Of a stretch of 64,000 nt of DNA, positions 17,159 to 24,521 are shown piece after piece. The notes beneath the pieces were generated by a model. It was not told where the DNA came from, did no database searches, and was given only the letters and a program-made list of their open reading frames with translations. A program made the translations under genes and the position numbers. The DNA lies in assembly GCF_003316695.1 (NCBI RefSeq), contig NZ_PDKB01000007.1, positions 1 through 64,000 of the forward strand, written 5' to 3'. The stretch comes from Aliarcobacter vitoriensis (GTDB taxonomy: Bacteria > Campylobacterota > Campylobacteria > Campylobacterales > Arcobacteraceae). Numbering within the stretch: position 1 is the first letter of the stretch; each line of letters starts with the position of its first letter.

Positions 17159-17728
17159 TTAGTTCTCAATTGCAATTTTTATATATTTTTCTAACTCTTC
17201 TTTTGGTGCATTTCCTATAAATTTATGCACAAATTTACCATCTTTTGAAAATAAAAACATCTCAGGAATTTTTCTAACATTTAACTCTTGAGCTAATTTA
17301 TCATTTTCTTCACCCATTGTAATTGGATAATTTATTTGATACTCTTTTATAAATTCTTGTATCTCTTCAACTGTTTTTTCATCTTGAAATAAAACAGAAA
17401 CTATTTCTAAGTCATCTTTATACTTCTCTTTAATTTCTCTAAGTTTTGGTATAGCTTCAATACAAGGAGGACACCAAGTTGCAAAAACATCTATAATAAC
17501 AGCTTTTTTACCTTTAAACTCATCGAAATCAAGTCCATTTGCTGTACTTTTAAATCCAATAATTTTTTCATCAGTTGTTAATAAAAGAAAAGATTGAGAG
17601 ATAAACTCTTTATTGTCCTCTTCAATTTTTTTCTTTGCTAATGATTTTGAATCAATTGTTGAACCACCATCACAACCAATAAATAAAAATGCTAAAACAG
17701 CAAATAAACTAACTAATACATTTTTCAT
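17159..17728 (-). CDS. TlpA/ResA-like thioredoxin-fold lipoprotein
   Basis: A 189-residue periplasmic thiol-disulfide protein. The lipobox LFIGC places the lipidated Cys at about residue 19. The thioredoxin fold has the CPPC active site in FATWCPPCIEAIP and a cis-Pro in VRKIPEMFLF. It probably reduces or oxidises envelope thiols, for example in cytochrome c maturation. It overlaps the 96-residue membrane gene by 4 nt and is the last gene of the Dsb cluster. Confidence 0.9.
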   Translation of the reverse strand: MKNVLVSLFAVLAFLFIGCDGGSTIDSKSLAKKKIEEDNKEFISQSFLLLTTDEKIIGFKSTANGLDFDEFKGKKAVIIDVFATWCPPCIEAIPKLREIKEKYKDDLEIVSVLFQDEKTVEEIQEFIKEYQINYPITMGEENDKLAQELNVRKIPEMFLFSKDGKFVHKFIGNAPKEELEKYIKIAIEN

Positions 17729-18015
17729 TCTTGCTCCATTTTTGATAACTCTTCTAAAATAATTTTTACTTCATATTTTTCAAAAAAGATATTCATAGAC
17801 AATTCTTGATTCACTTTCTTTAAAAACTCTATTTTATTTCTTGTTTGTAAATCTTTATCTTCATTATGTTCTTTTAAAATCTCTAAAAGAGCATTTTTAT
17901 ATTGATTTATTATATTTAACTTTGTTTGTGCTTTTTTTACTACATTTTTACTATTAAAATATATAAACAAAACAACTAAAATAGCAGTTAAAATAAAAGT
18001 AGCTAAAATTTCCAT
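17725..18015 (-). CDS. Small membrane-anchored helical protein of the Dsb cluster
   Basis: 96 residues: one N-terminal transmembrane helix (about 4-22) and then a charged, probably coiled-coil domain. It has no Cys, so it is not itself a redox enzyme. It shares overlapping stop/start codons with the DsbA-like gene before it and the TlpA-like gene after it. I do not recognise a family. Translational coupling suggests a structural or assembly role in the thiol-redox cluster. Confidence 0.6.
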   Translation of the reverse strand: MEILATFILTAILVVLFIYFNSKNVVKKAQTKLNIINQYKNALLEILKEHNEDKDLQTRNKIEFLKKVNQELSMNIFFEKYEVKIILEELSKMEQE

Positions 18016-18668
18016 TATTTATAAATCTCTTTTTCAACTAAGTCAAAAAGTGCTTTATCCGATAATCTTTCTAATAAAACTCCATTTACATAAAGTGTTG
18101 GAGTTCCTCTTACACCTAAAGTTTCTGCATCTTTTCTATCTTGAGCAATAATTTCATCAATTTTTGGATTTTTCATATCCTCTTTTAATTTTTCAATATC
18201 TAAAGAAGGAATCTCTTTTAAAAATTGCCATAAAAGTTCTGGTTTATCAACACTTGAATAATGAGAAGCCCATAGTGGGTGTTTTTCAAACATCATATTT
18301 AAAACATCTTCATATTTTCCTTGAACTCTTGCGGCTTCAAGCATTTGTATAGTTAGTCTTGAATTTTTATGATTATCTAAATACTTTACAACAATTTGAA
18401 TATCTTTGTAATACTCTCTATAAAGCTTTTTTACAACTTGACTATAAATAGCACACGACTCACACTCTGGATCTAAAAATTCAACAACACTAATATTTTT
18501 TGTATTATCACCCATTCTAAAAGAATAATCTCTTACAAGTAATGAATTCACATCTTCTACTTTTGCTGTTTGCTCACTTTTTTGTTCATTTTGATAAAAA
18601 AATGTAAACCCAATAAAAAGCACTAAAATCGCTAGTAAAGAACCAAAAACCAATTTTTTATTTTGCAT
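18015..18668 (-). CDS. DsbA-like periplasmic thiol:disulfide oxidoreductase
   Basis: About 217 residues. An N-terminal membrane or signal segment (about 6-26) is followed by a DsbA-type thioredoxin fold with a CESC active site in FLDPECESCAIY and the cis-Pro loop RGTPTLYVNG. It is expected to introduce or shuffle disulfides in the periplasm, re-oxidised by the DsbB-like protein encoded just upstream. The ATG at 18668, 7 nt after AAGGA, is a better start than the TTG at 18671. Confidence 0.88.
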   Translation of the reverse strand: MQNKKLVFGSLLAILVLFIGFTFFYQNEQKSEQTAKVEDVNSLLVRDYSFRMGDNTKNISVVEFLDPECESCAIYSQVVKKLYREYYKDIQIVVKYLDNHKNSRLTIQMLEAARVQGKYEDVLNMMFEKHPLWASHYSSVDKPELLWQFLKEIPSLDIEKLKEDMKNPKIDEIIAQDRKDAETLGVRGTPTLYVNGVLLERLSDKALFDLVEKEIYK

Positions 18669-18723
18669 CAAATTTCCTTTTCTAATTTTTTCAAAACTCT
18701 AACGAAAAAAAGATAACAAACAA

Positions 18724-19125
18724 TTAAGAAACCCTTTTTTTATAGGCAACTAAAAGAATAAAGATTATGAAAAATGCAACAAAAGATAATAGTGGAATAG
18801 TTATAAATCCAAAATAGTTTAAATAATCAACACTACAAGGAACTCCACTAACACAAGGAGACAATGTTTCAGGAATTATTCCTACAATAAGTAAATTATG
18901 ATAAATAGCTATTCCCATACCAACTATAACCAAAGGAAAACTATATTTAAATATATTATTGTCTGGATATAAAAGATTTAATAAAAATATTAAAACCAAT
19001 GGATACATAAATATTCTTTGATACCAACACAAACTGCAAGGAACAAAATACATAATTTCCGAAAAAAACAAACTTCCTAAAGTTGCAACTAAAGAAGTTA
19101 AAAAAGCTAAAAAAATAAAATTCAA
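18724..19125 (-). CDS. DsbB/BdbC-like disulfide bond formation protein
   Basis: A 133-residue membrane protein with four hydrophobic helices. It has the first redox pair in CSLCWYQRI and a second Cys pair in the loop SPCVSGVPCS, the pattern of the short DsbB/BdbC family. It passes electrons from DsbA to quinone. It lies 55 bp upstream of the DsbA-like gene in the same direction. Confidence 0.9.
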   Translation of the reverse strand: MNFIFLAFLTSLVATLGSLFFSEIMYFVPCSLCWYQRIFMYPLVLIFLLNLLYPDNNIFKYSFPLVIVGMGIAIYHNLLIVGIIPETLSPCVSGVPCSVDYLNYFGFITIPLLSFVAFFIIFILLVAYKKRVS

Positions 19126-19171
19126 AACAATTCCTTCACAAAATTCTAATAAGTTTCATTGTAACAAAATA

Positions 19172-21736
19172 ATGTTAATATTCCCATCATATTTCGTAGA
19201 AGGATTTTTTTTGAGATACATCATCTTAGGTCTTATAATGGCTGGACTTTTTCAAGTCTTTTTTTGGTTGTCAAGAGACAATTTAGTAACATTAAATGAA
19301 AGCTCTTTTGATAAGATTGAATCTTTATCATACTCACCTTTTGAAGGGTACGATAAAAAAATATTATCTAGTGAACAAATTTCTTATGATGTTAATATGC
19401 TAGAAAATTTTACAAATAAATTAAGAACTTATGGAACATTAGAAGCTTATAAAATTTTAGAATCTAGTAAAGATTCAAAATTACCTATTGATTTAGGACT
19501 TTGGATAGGAGGCGATTTAGAAGACAACAATCTTGAAATACAACGAGCAATAAAAATAATACAAGAGTATCCACATAGAATTGACTCTGTTATAGTAGGG
19601 AATGAGGTACTTCTGAGAAAAGATATAGAACCTTTAGAACTATACGCCTATATAGATTTTTTAAGAGATGTTACAGATAAACCAGTAACAACAGCCGAAA
19701 CTTGGGATCAATGGGAAAAACATCCTGAACTTGCAAGTCATGTTGATTTTTTAACTATTCACATTTTACCTTATTGGGAAAAAGTGCCAATAGATAGATA
19801 CAATGAATTTATAATTGAAAAATATAGTGTAGTTGAACAACTATTCCCAAATAGAAAAATAGTTATCGGGGAAACTGGTTGGCCAAGCCACGGGTACAAC
19901 AACAATAGTGCTGTTCCAAATATTAAAAACCAAGCACAAGCAATTCGTGGATTTGTAAACTTAGCACACGAAAAAGGTTGGCACTACAATATTATCGAAG
20001 CATTTGATCAACCTTGGAAAGGATATGATGAAGGAAATGTTGGACAATATTGGGGAATTTTTACTACAAACCGTGCTTTAAAATTCCAATTATCTGGAGA
20101 AGTTGAATTAAATCAATATTGGTTATATCAGATGATTGCTGCTATTATAATCGGAGCTTTATTAACTATTTTTGGACTTAAAAACCAAAGAGTAAATATT
20201 AGTCATGCTTTTGCCTATGCTATTGCTGCTCAAGGTATGGCATTTGGTATTGTAATGGCTGCTATTTATCCATTTATCAACTATATGAATTTTGGTATGT
20301 GGGTCATGTGGGGAATGGGAACATTTTTGATGATTCCACTTGTGATTATAACTCTAGCAAAAGCAAATGAGCTATTTAGAAGTTCTATTGGTGTTCCACC
20401 ATCAAGATTAGTTCCACTTGATCTAAAATCACAAAATGCACCTTTAGTATCTATTCACGTTCCAGCATACAAAGAAGAACCTCATGTTTTAGCTGAAACA
20501 TTAACAAGTTTATCAAAACTTACATATCCAAATTATGAAGTTTTAGTTATCATAAACAATACTCCAGAAGATTATTACAAAGCACCTATCAAAGAATTGT
20601 GTGAAAAACTAGGAGAAAAATTTAAATATCTTGATATTACTTGTACTGGTTTCAAAGCAGGAGCACTAAACACTGCTTTAGAATATACAGATAAAAATGC
20701 TGAAATAGTAGCTGTTATTGATGCAGATTATAAAGTTGAATCTCCTTGGCTTGTTGATTTAGTACCACTTTTTGATGATCCAAAAGTTGCTATTGTTCAA
20801 GCACCTCAAGACCATAGAGATGGAAATGAAAGTATAATTAAAGCTGCTATGAATGCTGAATATGCAGGTTTCTTTGATATTGGAATGGTTGATAGAAATG
20901 AAGAAAATGCCATAGTTGTTCATGGAACAATGGTTATGGTAAGACTTAGTTCTATGATGGAAGTTGGTGGTTGGGGAACTGATACAATTGTTGAGGATAG
21001 TGAATTAGGTCTTAGACTATTTGAAGCTGGATATACAGCTCACTATACAAACAGAAGATATGGATATGGACTTCTTCCTGATACAGTTGAAGCATTTAAA
21101 ACTCAAAGACATAGATGGGCTTATGGAGCTATACAAATTCTTAAAAAACACTGGCGAGAATTTAAACCTAGTTCAAAAAAATTGTCTCCAAGACAAAAAA
21201 ATAAATTTGTTACTGGTTGGTTTTTCTGGTTAAGTGATGCTATGGGTCCAATAATGGCTATTATGAATATTATTTGGGTGCCAGTTATTATATTTGTTGG
21301 AGTTACTATTCCGACTATTCCTTTAACTATTCCTATTATTACAGCATTTATAGTAAATATTTTACATACATTTATATTGTATAGAACAAAAGTAAAAGCA
21401 ACTTTTAAAGAAATTTTCTTAAGTTCTATTGCTTCTATGAGTTTACAACTAATAATATTTAAAGCTGTATTTGATGGATTTATAAAAGATGGTTTACCAT
21501 TTAAAAGAACTCAAAAAGGTGGAAAAGCTAAAAAAGGTTCAAGCCCTATCAAATACGAAATGATTTTAGCAATTTTACTTACAACTGCATTTATATCTTT
21601 AATATATACAAATGATACTGGAATTATAGAAATTTATGTATTTGCAGCAACTATTTTTATTCAAACTATTCCTTATATCTCTGCTATTATTATGAGAATA
21701 TTGGAACTTTACTCTCTAAAAAGTCAGAAATCTTAA
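19172..21736 (+). CDS. GH17-GT2 fusion, NdvB-like beta-glucan synthase
   Basis: An 854-residue inner-membrane enzyme. After one helix (about 13-31) comes a glycoside hydrolase family 17-like domain (about 50-310) with the acid/base motif VGNEV and the nucleophile motif GETGWPS. Next come several helices, then a family 2 glycosyltransferase domain (about 425-680) with DAD, TIVEDSELG and QRHRWAYG (QxxRW), then more helices. In proteobacterial NdvB proteins the GH17 part acts as a beta-1,3-glucanosyltransferase, so this probably makes and remodels a beta-1,3-linked glucan. The ribosome-binding site is weak. Confidence 0.88.
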   Translation: MLIFPSYFVEGFFLRYIILGLIMAGLFQVFFWLSRDNLVTLNESSFDKIESLSYSPFEGYDKKILSSEQISYDVNMLENFTNKLRTYGTLEAYKILESSKDSKLPIDLGLWIGGDLEDNNLEIQRAIKIIQEYPHRIDSVIVGNEVLLRKDIEPLELYAYIDFLRDVTDKPVTTAETWDQWEKHPELASHVDFLTIHILPYWEKVPIDRYNEFIIEKYSVVEQLFPNRKIVIGETGWPSHGYNNNSAVPNIKNQAQAIRGFVNLAHEKGWHYNIIEAFDQPWKGYDEGNVGQYWGIFTTNRALKFQLSGEVELNQYWLYQMIAAIIIGALLTIFGLKNQRVNISHAFAYAIAAQGMAFGIVMAAIYPFINYMNFGMWVMWGMGTFLMIPLVIITLAKANELFRSSIGVPPSRLVPLDLKSQNAPLVSIHVPAYKEEPHVLAETLTSLSKLTYPNYEVLVIINNTPEDYYKAPIKELCEKLGEKFKYLDITCTGFKAGALNTALEYTDKNAEIVAVIDADYKVESPWLVDLVPLFDDPKVAIVQAPQDHRDGNESIIKAAMNAEYAGFFDIGMVDRNEENAIVVHGTMVMVRLSSMMEVGGWGTDTIVEDSELGLRLFEAGYTAHYTNRRYGYGLLPDTVEAFKTQRHRWAYGAIQILKKHWREFKPSSKKLSPRQKNKFVTGWFFWLSDAMGPIMAIMNIIWVPVIIFVGVTIPTIPLTIPIITAFIVNILHTFILYRTKVKATFKEIFLSSIASMSLQLIIFKAVFDGFIKDGLPFKRTQKGGKAKKGSSPIKYEMILAILLTTAFISLIYTNDTGIIEIYVFAATIFIQTIPYISAIIMRILELYSLKSQKS

Positions 21737-21750
21737 TAGATTTCTGATTT
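21724..21750 (+). terminator. Terminator of the glucan synthase gene
   Basis: A perfect 10-bp stem (TCAGAAATCT/AGATTTCTGA) with a TAAT loop spans the stop codon and is followed by TTT. Confidence 0.65.
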
Positions 21751-21825
21751 AACCTTAAGTTTTTACTAATCATTTTATGATTACAATTATAGATTTTAAA
21801 ACTAAGATAAAGATAGATTAATCAA

Positions 21826-22299
21826 ATGTTAAATTATTATAAAGAACTTTTGTTATATGTTAGAAATAAGGTTTCAGACAAAGACCTAGCACAAGATATA
21901 GTCCAAGAAACTTTTGAAAAAGCACTCATCATTCAAAATAGCCAAAAAGTAGATAATCCAAGAGCTTTATTGTATAGAGTATGTAAAAATATTATTGTTG
22001 ATGCAGTAAGAAAAAATAAAGATTTTCAAGAAATAGAGTTTGATGAAGAGTTTATTGTCTTAGAACAAGAAACTCCAGAAGATATATTGATTGAACAAAA
22101 CAATCAAGAAGTTCTAATGAAAGAGTTAAGAAAACTTCCACCAAAAATGAAAGAGGCTTTTGTACTTTATGTTTTAGAAGATTATACAAAACAAGAGATT
22201 GCAGAAATTATGAATATCTCTTTTGTAGCAGTAGAAAAACATTTGTCAAGAGCAAAATTTGAATTAAAAGAAAAATTAAGAAGAAAAGAAGAATACTAA
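21826..22299 (+). CDS. ECF sigma factor, FecI-like
   Basis: A 157-residue extracytoplasmic-function sigma factor. Region 2 is about 10-70 (QDIVQETFEKAL, VDNPRALLYRVCKNI) and region 4 is about 98-150, with a helix-turn-helix (TKQEIAEIMNISFVAVEKHLS). It would direct RNA polymerase to iron-uptake promoters. It overlaps the FecR-like gene by 1 nt. Likely targets are the two TGTCAG-N16-CGTCTT promoters at 24441 and 30673; this link is inferred. The ribosome-binding site is weak. Confidence 0.92.
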   Translation: MLNYYKELLLYVRNKVSDKDLAQDIVQETFEKALIIQNSQKVDNPRALLYRVCKNIIVDAVRKNKDFQEIEFDEEFIVLEQETPEDILIEQNNQEVLMKELRKLPPKMKEAFVLYVLEDYTKQEIAEIMNISFVAVEKHLSRAKFELKEKLRRKEEY

Positions 22300-23135
22300 T
22301 GCCAAATGAAAGTATTGAAGATAAAGAACTAATAAGACAAGTAAAATCTCTACCTAAAGATTTTTTAGATGAATTAAGAAATGAAGTAAAACAAAATAGA
22401 GAACAAATAAATAAAAGAAAAAGATTTTTTAAAATAGTTACTCTACTAGCTGCTGCCTGTATCGTGGCTATATTTTATGTATCATTTTTTGTTGAATTTG
22501 CAAATTATTCAAAATTTTATCAAGCATCAAATAAAATCCAAAACAACATTTTACTTCCTGATAACTCTAAAATATCTTTAGATGCAAATACTTCAATAGA
22601 TGTAAAGTATTACAAAACTAAAAGAGTAGTAGAATTATCGACAGGAAAAGCAATATTTGATGTAACTTCAAATAAAGAACAACCCTTTATAATAAATGCA
22701 AATAAAATAAATATCGAAGTTTTAGGTACAAAATTTGAAGTTATAAATTTTGATGAACAAATAGTAGTAAATGTTTTGGAAGGTAGAGTAAAAGTATCAG
22801 CAAAAGATGGTAAAGAAATATCTATTGTTACAACAAATCAGTCTTTAAATCTTGATAAACATGCAAATAAAATAAGCCTAAAAGATGAAAATATAAATGA
22901 TAAACTACTATGGATACAAGGGAAATATAACTTTAATCAAACTAGATTAGATAAAGTTCTTGATGAATTCTCAAAACATTTGGATATAAATATAGTATTT
23001 GAATCACAAAAAGCAAAATATTATCCAATAAGTGGTAGTTTTGATGTAAAACATTTTGATAATTTTTTAAAAGTTTTACCTAAAATCCATAGAGTTAAAG
23101 TTGTAAAACAAGATAATATGATTGTTATAAAATAG
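22299..23135 (+). CDS. FecR-like anti-sigma / sigma regulator
   Basis: 278 residues: a short cytoplasmic N-terminal region that should bind the sigma factor, one transmembrane helix (about 43-64), a periplasmic FecR domain (about 85-185) and a C-terminal domain (about 205-278) resembling the STN-like DUF4974 domain. It should pass the loaded-receptor signal from the TonB receptor to the sigma factor. It is coupled to the sigma gene. The receptor gene lies about 1.4 kb downstream, separated by toxin-antitoxin genes. Confidence 0.9.
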   Translation: MPNESIEDKELIRQVKSLPKDFLDELRNEVKQNREQINKRKRFFKIVTLLAAACIVAIFYVSFFVEFANYSKFYQASNKIQNNILLPDNSKISLDANTSIDVKYYKTKRVVELSTGKAIFDVTSNKEQPFIINANKINIEVLGTKFEVINFDEQIVVNVLEGRVKVSAKDGKEISIVTTNQSLNLDKHANKISLKDENINDKLLWIQGKYNFNQTRLDKVLDEFSKHLDINIVFESQKAKYYPISGSFDVKHFDNFLKVLPKIHRVKVVKQDNMIVIK

Positions 23136-23241
23136 TATAATTCTTAGATATTTATATACTAACAATAGTTTTATCATATTTTGAATAATATGTTATAATT
23201 TCCAAATATCTATAAAATTTATCCAAAAAATAGGAGTTCAA

Positions 23242-23487
23242 ATGATTTCAATTCAGATAGAAGATAAACAAATAGAAAACCTTTTATATAAAGAATTCAA
23301 ATCAACAGAAAATATAAAAGAGTATCTTTATAAATTGGTTCTTGAAGATTTAAAACCAAACAACTTTCCAGAACAACTTACTTTAACAAAAGAAGAAGCC
23401 AAGCAAAAAGTAGAAACAGCTATAAATAATATATCAAAAAATAATGGCTTAGATTTAGATAATGCATTTGAGAAAGTTTTTTTATGA
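23242..23487 (+). CDS. Small antitoxin-like protein
   Basis: 81 residues with a good ribosome-binding site (AGGAGTTCAA). It begins MISIQIEDKQIENLLYKEF and is predicted mostly helical. I cannot name the family, but size, position and overlap with a ParE-type remnant make it an antitoxin left from a broken toxin-antitoxin pair. Its last residues are read through sequence that also encodes the toxin fragment in another frame, so its natural C-terminus may be altered. Confidence 0.55.
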   Translation: MISIQIEDKQIENLLYKEFKSTENIKEYLYKLVLEDLKPNNFPEQLTLTKEEAKQKVETAINNISKNNGLDLDNAFEKVFL

Positions 23488-23593
23488 CGATGAAGAAACA
23501 AGAGATTTGATTTTTAAAGGATATACAATAGTTTTTAAAATAAACACTTCAACAATTTATATCTTAACAATTTTTAGACAAAGAAATCACTAA
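23462..23593 (+). pseudogene. ParE/RelE-type toxin, C-terminal remnant
   Basis: A 43-codon reading frame, MHLRKFFYDDEETRDLIFKG and onward, ends ILTIFRQRNH. That is the end of a ParE-like toxin (RxLIyKGYxIvY...ilTvfhqRr). Roughly the first half of a normal 90-100-residue toxin is absent. It overlaps the antitoxin-like gene, as toxin genes often do, so a deletion has probably removed the toxin N-terminus. Confidence 0.65.
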
Positions 23594-23616
23594 TTTAACA
23601 AATTTCAAAATTTGAT
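23594..23616 (+). repeat. 23-bp direct repeat, left copy
   Basis: The 23 bases beginning TTTAACAAATTTCAAAATTT are identical to 24419-24441. The two copies enclose the HepT-MntA pair. This copy starts just after the ParE remnant stop. Confidence 0.8.
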
Positions 23617-23669
23617 ATGTTTTATTTGTGATATAATTTTTGAGTGGTAGTATTGTTATAAAATAAGAA

Positions 23670-24026
23670 TTATTTATTATTTATTTGAGTTAAAATTTCA
23701 AATATTGTATTTTTAAAAACATTAAAATCTTCATCTAATGTATCCCACAAAATTTTATCATCAACTCCAAAGTAATGATGAGTTAAGATATCTCTCATTT
23801 TTGCTATTTCACTCCAAGGGATATCTGGATATTTTGATGTAACATCTTTAGGTATTTGTTTTACAGCTTCTCCAATATTTTCAAAAGCTTTTGCTACAGC
23901 ATAAACTTTTTCTAAATTATTTGTAAACTCTTCATAAGTTACATTTAATATAAATTTTTCAATATTTAAACACTCTTTATAAATATCTTTAACATATAAT
24001 GTCCAATCTCTATTAGTACTAAACAT
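23670..24026 (-). CDS. hepT: HepT-type toxin ribonuclease (DUF86)
   Basis: 118 residues with the HEPN RX4HXY motif as RDILTHHY near residue 84 and an all-helical profile. HepT toxins act as RNases, or are inactivated by AMPylation from their MntA partner. The gene begins inside the end of the MntA gene (8-nt overlap). The full motif suggests that the toxin is intact. Confidence 0.88.
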   Translation of the reverse strand: MFSTNRDWTLYVKDIYKECLNIEKFILNVTYEEFTNNLEKVYAVAKAFENIGEAVKQIPKDVTSKYPDIPWSEIAKMRDILTHHYFGVDDKILWDTLDEDFNVFKNTIFEILTQINNK

Positions 24027-24315
24027 AAATTAAATCTTTTCTTATATATGGTTTCATATCATCTTTTATAGCTGCTTCTCTTACTAAATCAACTTTTATT
24101 TTAAGATTATCTTCTAAGTATTTATTTAATTTAAGATACTGAAACATTGAAAATTTTTTATCTTTCTCTACTTCAAAAAGAATATCTATATCACTTGAGT
24201 CCTTATTTTCATTCCTTGCAAAAGATCCAAAAAGTCCAATTTTATTTAGCCCAAAAGTATTAAATATATATTGTTTATGATTTTTAAGGTAATTCAATAC
24301 TTGATCTTTATCCAT
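24019..24315 (-). CDS. mntA: MntA-type nucleotidyltransferase antitoxin
   Basis: 98 residues of minimal nucleotidyltransferase fold with the GSX10DXD motif (GSFARNENKDSSDID). In characterised pairs MntA attaches AMP to a Tyr of HepT and silences it. The ATG at 24315, with AGGAG 6 nt upstream, is preferred over the ATG at 24336, which has no such site. It lies before hepT on the minus strand, against the direction of the surrounding iron genes. Confidence 0.88.
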   Translation of the reverse strand: MDKDQVLNYLKNHKQYIFNTFGLNKIGLFGSFARNENKDSSDIDILFEVEKDKKFSMFQYLKLNKYLEDNLKIKVDLVREAAIKDDMKPYIRKDLIYV

Positions 24316-24418
24316 AAATGCTCCTATAGATTGCATACAACTATTATATATGTAATTTATATATAAATAGATTAATAATTAAATTTTTGGATGTTTTTTA
24401 TAAGCAAAAAAATTAAAT

Positions 24419-24441
24419 TTTAACAAATTTCAAAATTTGAT
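24419..24441 (+). repeat. 23-bp direct repeat, right copy
   Basis: Identical to 23594-23616. It ends exactly on the T of the TGTCAG promoter element upstream of the TonB receptor gene. Confidence 0.8.
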
Positions 24442-24468
24442 GTCAGGAATGTCAAACTTTTTCGTCTT
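24441..24468 (+). promoter_or_regulatory. Predicted ECF-sigma promoter of the TonB receptor gene
   Basis: TGTCA at 24441-24445 and CGTCTT at 24463-24468 are separated by 17 bp. The same pair with the same spacing precedes the exporter operon at 30673. A -10 element with CGTC is typical of ECF sigma factors. The likely start of transcription is near 24476, about 45 nt before the ATG. Confidence 0.65.
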
Positions 24469-24521
24469 CTTATATAGGGAATGTAATTCTCAAAATTAAA
24501 CTTAAGAAAATGGAGAAAAAG

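Noticed and set aside
21724-21750. Repeat shared with 36166-36196 (TCAGAAATCT) as a mobile element end
   Set aside because: Both are simple terminator hairpins next to stop codons. The short likeness is within chance for AT-rich terminators.
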